The position numbers were made by a program, and so were the translations under genes. This document shows positions 27,914 to 34,150 of a stretch of 34,150 bases of DNA, piece by piece. The notes under the pieces were generated by a model that was not told where the DNA came from, ran no database searches, and worked only from the letters and a program-made list of their open reading frames with translations. Each line of letters opens with the position of its first letter. The stretch's first letter is position 1. This DNA is from Pseudomonas agronomica (GTDB taxonomy: Bacteria > Pseudomonadota > Gammaproteobacteria > Pseudomonadales > Pseudomonadaceae): assembly GCF_025917275.1 (NCBI RefSeq), contig NZ_JAOSHO010000013.1, forward strand, positions 1 to 34,150. The letters are read 5' to 3'.

Positions 27914-28645
27914 TTGAGCGTTGACGTTGCCAAGCATGCCCGAGAATTGCTGCTCAAGGAATACCGGGGGATGCTCTCCACCCATTCCAAGTCGATGCCG
28001 GGTTTTCCGTTCGGCTCCGTTGTGCCGTATTGCCTGGACGAGCTGGGCCGGCCATTGATCCTGATCAGCCGCATCGCCCAGCACACCCACAACCTGCTGA
28101 AAGATCCCAAGTGCTCGATGCTGGTGGGCGAGCGGGGCGCCGAGGACGTGCAGGCGGTGGGGCGCCTGACTTACCTGGCCGAGGCCCGCAGGCTCGAAGA
28201 CAGCGTCGCCATCGAGGCTGCTGCCGAGCGTTACTACCGCTATTTTCCTGAATCGCAGAACTACCACAAAGCGCACGACTTCGACTTCTGGGTCCTCGAT
28301 CCGGTGCGTCATCGCTACATTGGCGGTTTCGGCGCCATTCACTGGATCGACCTGATCACCCTGGCCAATCCGTTCGGCGGCAAGGCCGAGGTCAGCATGA
28401 TCGAGCACATGAATGCCGATCACGCCAAGGCGATCGCCCATTACGTGGCGCTGACGGGGCTGCCGAAAACAGAACCGGCGCAATTGGTCGGCATCGACAG
28501 CGAAGGCATGCACCTGCGGATCGGACAGGGGTTGCATTGGCTGGCGTTTCCGAACCCTTGCAACACCCCGACACAAGTTCGCGAAGCCTTGGTTTATCTG
28601 GCTCACGCCGAGCAATGGCCAAAAAATGCCGAGGTTGGCGCTTGA
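27914..28645 (+). CDS. HugZ-like / pyridoxamine 5'-phosphate oxidase-fold protein
   Basis: A 243-residue protein with an FMN-binding split-barrel domain (first 150 residues, LSTHSKSMPGFPFGSVVPY, PLILISRIAQHTHNL) and a C-terminal DUF2470 domain (MIEHMNADHAKAIAHYVAL). This pairing is found in haem-utilisation proteins of the HugZ/HutZ group. Haem degradation is possible but unproven here, since no haem uptake genes are nearby. The start is TTG with AGGAG eight to nine bases upstream. Confidence 0.85.
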   Translation: MSVDVAKHARELLLKEYRGMLSTHSKSMPGFPFGSVVPYCLDELGRPLILISRIAQHTHNLLKDPKCSMLVGERGAEDVQAVGRLTYLAEARRLEDSVAIEAAAERYYRYFPESQNYHKAHDFDFWVLDPVRHRYIGGFGAIHWIDLITLANPFGGKAEVSMIEHMNADHAKAIAHYVALTGLPKTEPAQLVGIDSEGMHLRIGQGLHWLAFPNPCNTPTQVREALVYLAHAEQWPKNAEVGA

Positions 28646-28711
28646 ATTCACGAAAGGGCGACGTCATCTAGGTTTTCATAGCAAGGCATTCTTGCGTTGA
28701 GGAACCTTTTG

Positions 28712-29188
28712 ATGCGCCCTTTTTTGTTGCTCTTTCTGCTGTTCCCGGTGTTGGAGCTGTTCGTATTCGTCAAGGTCAGCGGGGCGATCGGGTTTTTCCC
28801 GGCGCTGTTGCTGGTCATTCTCGGCTCGATGTTCGGCGTGTTCGTGCTGCGCATCGCCGGTCTCGCCACGGCGCTGCGGGCCCGTGAAAGCCTGAGCCGT
28901 GGCGAGCTGCCTGCCCAGACCATGCTCGAAGGCCTGATGCTGGCCCTTGGCGGCGGCCTGTTGATCCTGCCAGGTTTCATCAGCGACGTGCTGGGCCTGG
29001 TGCTGCTGCTGCCGTTTACCCGCCGGTTGCTGGCCAACAAGATGCGCCAGCGCGCCGAAGAGCAGGCGATGCGTCAGCGTGCCTTCGCCGATGACCTCCA
29101 GCCGCGTGGCGGCCCAGCGCCCAGGGAGTCCGTAGGCCGTGAGCCGAACGTGATCGAGGGTGAATTCGAACATCGCGATACCAAGTGA
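28712..29188 (+). CDS. fxsA: FxsA-family membrane protein
   Basis: A 158-residue member of the FxsA family, small inner-membrane proteins with three or four helices. PFLLLFLLFPVLELFVFVKV at the start and the GGGLLILPGFISDVLGLVLL block are typical. In E. coli, extra FxsA relieves exclusion of phage T7 by the F plasmid; its normal role is unknown. GAGG lies nine bases before the ATG at 28712; an in-frame TTG at 28697 is a less likely start. The tail is hydrophilic and rich in Arg and Glu. It lies just upstream of groES, as in many gamma-proteobacteria. Confidence 0.9.
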   Translation: MRPFLLLFLLFPVLELFVFVKVSGAIGFFPALLLVILGSMFGVFVLRIAGLATALRARESLSRGELPAQTMLEGLMLALGGGLLILPGFISDVLGLVLLLPFTRRLLANKMRQRAEEQAMRQRAFADDLQPRGGPAPRESVGREPNVIEGEFEHRDTK

Positions 29189-29197
29189 ATATCTTGC

Positions 29198-29230
29198 GAC
29201 ACGGCACCTTCGGGTGCCGTGATCGTTTTT
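29198..29230 (+). terminator. Terminator of fxsA
   Basis: ACGGCACC and GGTGCCGT pair around a stable TTCG tetraloop (29201-29220), and a T run follows after GATCG. It separates fxsA from the groE promoter. Confidence 0.75.
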
Positions 29231-29262
29231 GACCGCAGAAGTAAAAAATTTCATCCCCTGCC

Positions 29263-29290
29263 CTTGTAATCGCCTCGCACGCCCTTATGT
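29263..29290 (+). promoter_or_regulatory. Sigma-32-like heat-shock promoter of groES
   Basis: CTTGTA at 29263-29268 and CCCTTATGT at 29282-29290, 13 bases apart, resemble the RpoH consensus (CTTGAA, 13-15 bases, CCCCATNT). It would produce a leader of roughly 135 bases. No CIRCE-type inverted repeat was seen, in line with RpoH control in Pseudomonas. Confidence 0.6.
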
Positions 29291-29434
29291 ATGGGTCACC
29301 GCAAGGTTCCCGGTGGCAACACTGGACAGACTTCCGCGGTTCGCTTGACGAACCGCACCCCGGCTCCGCCGGCTTTTGTTAAACCCGCCGGGACTACACC
29401 GGCCGATGAAAACCAAAATTAGGAGAGATCGACA

Positions 29435-29728
29435 ATGAAGCTTCGTCCTCTGCATGACCGCGTCGTCATCCGTCGCAGCGAAGAAGAGAAGAAAACCGCT
29501 GGCGGTATCGTCCTGCCAGGTTCGGCTGCTGAAAAAGCCAACCACGGTGAAGTTCTCGCTGTAGGTCCAGGCAAGGCACTGGAAAACGGTGAAGTACGTG
29601 CGCCGGCCGTGAAAGTGGGTGACAAGGTTGTGTTTGGCCCTTACTCCGGCAGCAACACTGTGAAAGTCGACGGCGAAGACCTGTTGGTCATGAGCGAGAA
29701 CGAAATCCTCGCTGTTCTCGAAGGCTGA
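29435..29728 (+). CDS. groES: Co-chaperonin GroES
   Basis: A 97-residue co-chaperonin that caps the GroEL ring. The mobile loop is [20 protein letters not shown], and [12 protein letters not shown] and the closing NEILAVLEG are standard. AGGAGAG lies about eight bases before the ATG. groEL follows after 50 bases. Codon use is that of a highly expressed gene. Confidence 0.98.
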   Translation: MKLRPLHDRVVIRRSEEEKKTAGGIVLPGSAAEKANHGEVLAVGPGKALENGEVRAPAVKVGDKVVFGPYSGSNTVKVDGEDLLVMSENEILAVLEG

Positions 29729-29766
29729 TTTCCCCGCTCATTTTCCCGCTACTACAAAGTATTTAA

Positions 29767-31422
<1,656 letters not shown>

Positions 31423-31444
31423 GCCAGCCTTACCCCAGTAGCGA

Positions 31445-31481
31445 AAAACCCCGCCTGCGAAAGCAAGCGGGGTTTTTTATT
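31445..31481 (+). terminator. Terminator of groESL
   Basis: AAAAACCCCGC pairs with GCGGGGTTTTTT around the loop CTGCGAAAGCAA region; the stem can be extended by TGC/GCA inside. It starts 23 bases after the groEL stop. Confidence 0.92.
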
Positions 31482-31523
31482 GCCTTGGATTCATGACGCG
31501 GGAGGTCATTTTTCCCTGGGAGA

Positions 31524-31616
31524 CCTGTGGGAGCGAGCTTGCTCGCGATTGCGGTGTGTCAGTTTCTATATCTGGCACTGATGTACCGCCATCGCGAGCA
31601 AGCTCGCTCCCACAGG
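31524..31616. repeat. REP doublet with near-perfect 32-bp arms
   Basis: CCTGTGGGAGCGAGCTTGCT and onward (31524-31555) faces the complementary arm ending in CTCGCTCCCACAGG (31616). One mismatch in 32 positions. It is the same family as the copy at 10604 and lies between the convergent groEL and PAP2 genes. Confidence 0.92.
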
Positions 31617-31628
31617 ATTACTCCATGC

Positions 31629-32372
31629 TCAGGCGTTGGCGGGTTGGTTCAGCGCTACGCGATCGGCCATGGCAGCCGGCCGGTACAGCACGAAGTAATA
31701 ACACCCCAGGCAGATCAGCCAACAGAACACCGCTGTCCACACGTTGTGGGAAAAGAAATGGGCGCCTTGCAGCATCCGCCCCAGGGAAAACACCGTGCCC
31801 AGTGTAAAGGCGAAGGTCAGGGCCTGGCGGGCCAGGCGCGGACGGCGGTCACGCAGGACAAAGAACAACGCAAACAATGTGAACCCGGTGGCTGCATGAC
31901 CGCCGGGCCAGCATCGACCGGGTTTGTCCGTAGCCGGGCGTGGGCTGAGCAGCTCGCTGTAGGTTTCCTTGCCGCCGAACTCCTTCAGGCTCCAAGGGCA
32001 TTGCACCGCTGTCACGGCTTTCATCGGCGTGACGAAGGACGTGGCCAGTGCCAAGGACAGTACCAGGCAGCCCAGTTCTCGTTTGAACGGTTTGAGCCGG
32101 GCGATGAAAAACGTACCGATGAATCCGAAAATGGCTAACACCGAAAAGGCGATAACCACTTGTTTCGCTCGATCATGCAGGACGTTCTCCAGAAAGTAAC
32201 TGTGACGCCCGATGAAGTTGCCGGCGATAGGGTCATAAAACAGCTGGGCCAGTTTCATGTCCAGATCAGTCCACTCCAGCAACACCAGGAGGAGCGCCGT
32301 CAAAATGGGAACTCCGAGCAATAGCCAGAGGTTCAGTGGGCGTGGGGCAGGGCGTAGAACGCTTGATGACAT
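31629..32372 (-). CDS. PAP2-family membrane phosphatase
   Basis: A 247-residue inner-membrane protein of the PAP2 superfamily with about six helices. The phosphatase signature appears as LSPRPATDKPG, then WPGGHAATGF (family form PSGH), then GRMLQGAHFFSHNVW. In the third motif the usual SD after the catalytic His is HNxW, a variant that I associate with lipid A or lipid-phosphate phosphatases. The start MSSSVLRPAP was chosen; the 12 earlier codons would run into the terminator hairpin. It lies directly downstream of an LtaS-like gene on the same strand, so both may act on envelope lipids. Substrate unknown. Confidence 0.85.
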   Translation of the reverse strand: MSSSVLRPAPRPLNLWLLLGVPILTALLLVLLEWTDLDMKLAQLFYDPIAGNFIGRHSYFLENVLHDRAKQVVIAFSVLAIFGFIGTFFIARLKPFKRELGCLVLSLALATSFVTPMKAVTAVQCPWSLKEFGGKETYSELLSPRPATDKPGRCWPGGHAATGFTLFALFFVLRDRRPRLARQALTFAFTLGTVFSLGRMLQGAHFFSHNVWTAVFCWLICLGCYYFVLYRPAAMADRVALNQPANA

Positions 32373-32391
32373 GACAGGTCCTGAACAAAGA

Positions 32392-32422
32392 AAAGCGCCC
32401 CAGGGCATCAGCCTGGGGCCGT
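32392..32422 (-). terminator. Terminator after the LtaS-like gene
   Basis: Read on the minus strand, GCCCCAGG pairs with CCTGGGGC (32412-32419 and 32397-32404) and GCTTTTC follows. It starts 5 bases after the stop codon of the upstream gene, and may uncouple the PAP2 gene or allow partial read-through. Confidence 0.75.
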
Positions 32423-32426
32423 TCGG

Positions 32427-34150
32427 TTAACGTTCGCTGACTTGCTCGACACCCTCCTTGGGTGCTTTCCAGCCAAGCAGCTGTTGTTTGAAGCCATAAC
32501 TGGCGGTTTGGTAATACGTAATGGCGCGGGTGACAAGAGGATCTTCGCGGGTGGCCCGGGACTCACGGCTTTCGGACAATGCATCGTCGTGGCGCCGCAG
32601 GCCCTGGCGCGGGCTGAGGATCGCCAGGTCCTTGCCATCGAACAGGCCCAGATGCTGGTAATTGCCGACGACGACACGGGGCGGCAACGGGTTGTCCCGT
32701 AGCAGGTTGCGACCAAAAAATGTTGATTGATACGTCATGTTCAACAGCCCCAGCAAGGTTGGCGCGAGATCGATCTGGCTGGCAAGTTGATTGCTTTCTC
32801 GCGGCTCGATCATCCCCGGAGCGTAAATGAACAACGGGATCTGGTAGTTGCTGATTGGAAGATCTTCCTTGCCGGCGTTACCTGCGGTGTGATCGGCCAC
32901 GAAAACGAAAATCGTGTCGGCGAACCATGGTTTTTGCCGCGCTTGCTCTAGGAACTGGCCGATGGCGTAGTCGGTGTATTTCACCGCGCCGTCCCGGCCA
33001 TTGCCGGATTTGATATCGATCCGATTGTCCGGGTAGGTATAGGGACGATGGTTGGAGGTAGTCATCAGTTGCAACAAAAATGGCTGTTGCTTGGCATAGT
33101 TGGTGTCGGCCAGTTTCAACGTCTGGTTGTACAAGTCCTCGTCGGCCATGCCCCAGGCGTTCTTGAAGTGGATCTCCGATTCATCGAGGCTGCTTTGATC
33201 AACGACCCGATAGCCGTTGCCGCTGAAGAACGCGTTCATGTTATCGAAGTAACCACGTCCGCCATAGACGAATACGCTGTCGTAGCCGACCGCCTTGAGC
33301 TGCTGGCCGAGGCTGGCGAAACCGCTTTCCCGACCGATGCGCTTGACGATCGAACGTCCCGGTGTAGGCGGGATAGCCAGGGTAATGGCTTCAAGGCCGC
33401 GGTCGGTACGAGTGCCTGTGGCATAGAAATTGTTGAAATACAGGCTCTGTTTGCGCAAGGCATCCAGGTTGGGGGTCAAGTCGCGCTTATCGCCATTGCT
33501 ACCCAGGTATTTGGCGCTGAGGCTTTCGATTGTCACCAATATGATGTTTGTTTTTCGGGCGACGCCGGGGTTGGTGATCGTTCGGCGGATATCCTGGGGG
33601 TCTTCCCCCACGAAGTGCGCTTCGGGTTCGTTCAGTTCGTCACGTATCTGCTGGGCTACGGTAGCCGGAGCCAAGGTGCTGTAGAACTGGCTGTAGTCCA
33701 GCTCGTTGTTGCGAAAGGCCGCGAAGAACTGATACGGGCCGTTGCTCGCCAGTTCGTTCTGATAGGCATTGCCGCCTTGGGCGCGTGGCGCGTCCTGGCT
33801 GAGCAATTGCAGGCTCAGGCCGACAACCGCCAGCAGGCCCAGTGCGTTGAACAAGCGTGCGCGCACGGGCGGCAAGGGGGCCGACAGCGCAGCGACGAAC
33901 GGTTTGCGCAAGACCAGGCTCAACGCTGCGGCCAGCACGGCGAGGCTCGAAAGCAGGACGCCGATCGGGTACGACTCCAACACGTTGTTCAGCACCTCAT
34001 CGGAATAGACCAGGTAGTCGACGGCGATGAAATTGAAGCGTACGCCGAACTCATCCCAGAACAGCCATTCGGCGACAGCGGTGAACAGCATGGCGAACAG
34101 GCTGATCGTCAAAAGCGCCTGGAGGAACCAGCGGTGGGCACGGCGGCGCC
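32427..34150 (-). CDS. LtaS-like sulfatase-fold membrane protein (5' end outside window)
   Basis: At least 573 residues are visible; the frame runs open through the right edge, so the N-terminus with its first membrane helices is missing. Hydrophobic segments at the visible start are followed by the extracytoplasmic alkaline-phosphatase/sulfatase domain: NIILVTIESLSAKYLG (metal Glu), YATGTRTDRGLEA (probable nucleophile Thr region), VFVADHTAGNAGKED (metal Asp-His) and the C-terminal QIPLFIYAPG. This is the architecture of LTA synthase-like proteins, which in Gram-negative bacteria transfer phosphoglycerol or act on envelope glycans. The PAP2 gene follows. A TTG at 34110-34112 is not the true start. 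Confidence 0.87.
   Translation of the reverse strand, partial: RRRAHRWFLQALLTISLFAMLFTAVAEWLFWDEFGVRFNFIAVDYLVYSDEVLNNVLESYPIGVLLSSLAVLAAALSLVLRKPFVAALSAPLPPVRARLFNALGLLAVVGLSLQLLSQDAPRAQGGNAYQNELASNGPYQFFAAFRNNELDYSQFYSTLAPATVAQQIRDELNEPEAHFVGEDPQDIRRTITNPGVARKTNIILVTIESLSAKYLGSNGDKRDLTPNLDALRKQSLYFNNFYATGTRTDRGLEAITLAIPPTPGRSIVKRIGRESGFASLGQQLKAVGYDSVFVYGGRGYFDNMNAFFSGNGYRVVDQSSLDESEIHFKNAWGMADEDLYNQTLKLADTNYAKQQPFLLQLMTTSNHRPYTYPDNRIDIKSGNGRDGAVKYTDYAIGQFLEQARQKPWFADTIFVFVADHTAGNAGKEDLPISNYQIPLFIYAPGMIEPRESNQLASQIDLAPTLLGLLNMTYQSTFFGRNLLRDNPLPPRVVVGNYQHLGLFDGKDLAILSPRQGLRRHDDALSESRESRATREDPLVTRAITYYQTASYGFKQQLLGWKAPKEGVEQVSER

Overview
The window looks like chromosomal DNA of a Pseudomonas of the fluorescens group. 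The evidence is GC-rich codon use, pseudomonad gene neighbourhoods (grxD, then bacterioferritin, bfd, a 2-Cys peroxiredoxin, rnt, pyrC, motY and argG; nth joined to an rnf operon; metG and apbC divergent), and many short palindromic REP elements in the gaps. No tRNA, rRNA, CRISPR array, transposase or prophage gene was seen. Species identity is inferred, not measured.

Layout. 1-3.3 kb (minus): glycerol use, glpF-glpK-glpR. 3.6-5.1 kb (plus): a YbaK-type editing deacylase and a PhzF-family protein. 5.2-7.2 kb (minus): argF translationally coupled to an orphan ABC ATPase, with an ArgR-type operator upstream. 7.6-10.6 kb (plus): a small conserved-looking protein, a stand-alone molybdopterin oxidoreductase and the monothiol glutaredoxin GrxD. 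10.8-12.6 kb: iron storage and peroxide defence (bacterioferritin, Bfd, peroxiredoxin) with a Fur-like box. 12.8-14.5 kb (minus): pyrC-rnt. 14.7-17.0 kb (plus): motY and argG; argG is preceded by three tandem 21-bp ArgR-type half sites. 17.1-18.5 kb: an AT-richer accessory patch with a small two-helix membrane protein and an orphan BvgA/EvgA-like response regulator. 18.6-23.2 kb (minus): an aberrant rnfA-rnfB-rnfD-rnfG-rnfE-nth operon. 23.3-26.9 kb: metG (minus) and apbC/mrp (plus). 27.0-29.2 kb: a short-chain dehydrogenase, a HugZ-like protein and FxsA. 29.4-31.4 kb: groES-groEL behind a sigma-32-like promoter. 31.6-34.15 kb (minus): a PAP2 phosphatase and an LtaS-like sulfatase-fold protein that runs off the right edge.

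The most unusual item is the rnf operon. It has no rnfC (the NADH/FMN subunit). Its RnfB has all twelve cluster cysteines but no N-terminal membrane anchor, and carries a long charged helical tail with a repeated motif. RnfA lacks both cysteines, and RnfE one of the two, that normally hold the intramembrane Fe-S centre. RnfD and RnfG keep flavinylation-type motifs (DxxAGAT). All genes are intact and overlap one another, so this looks like a retained, rewired complex rather than a decaying one. Second in interest are the ArgR-type operators of argF and argG, which share a 21-bp period.
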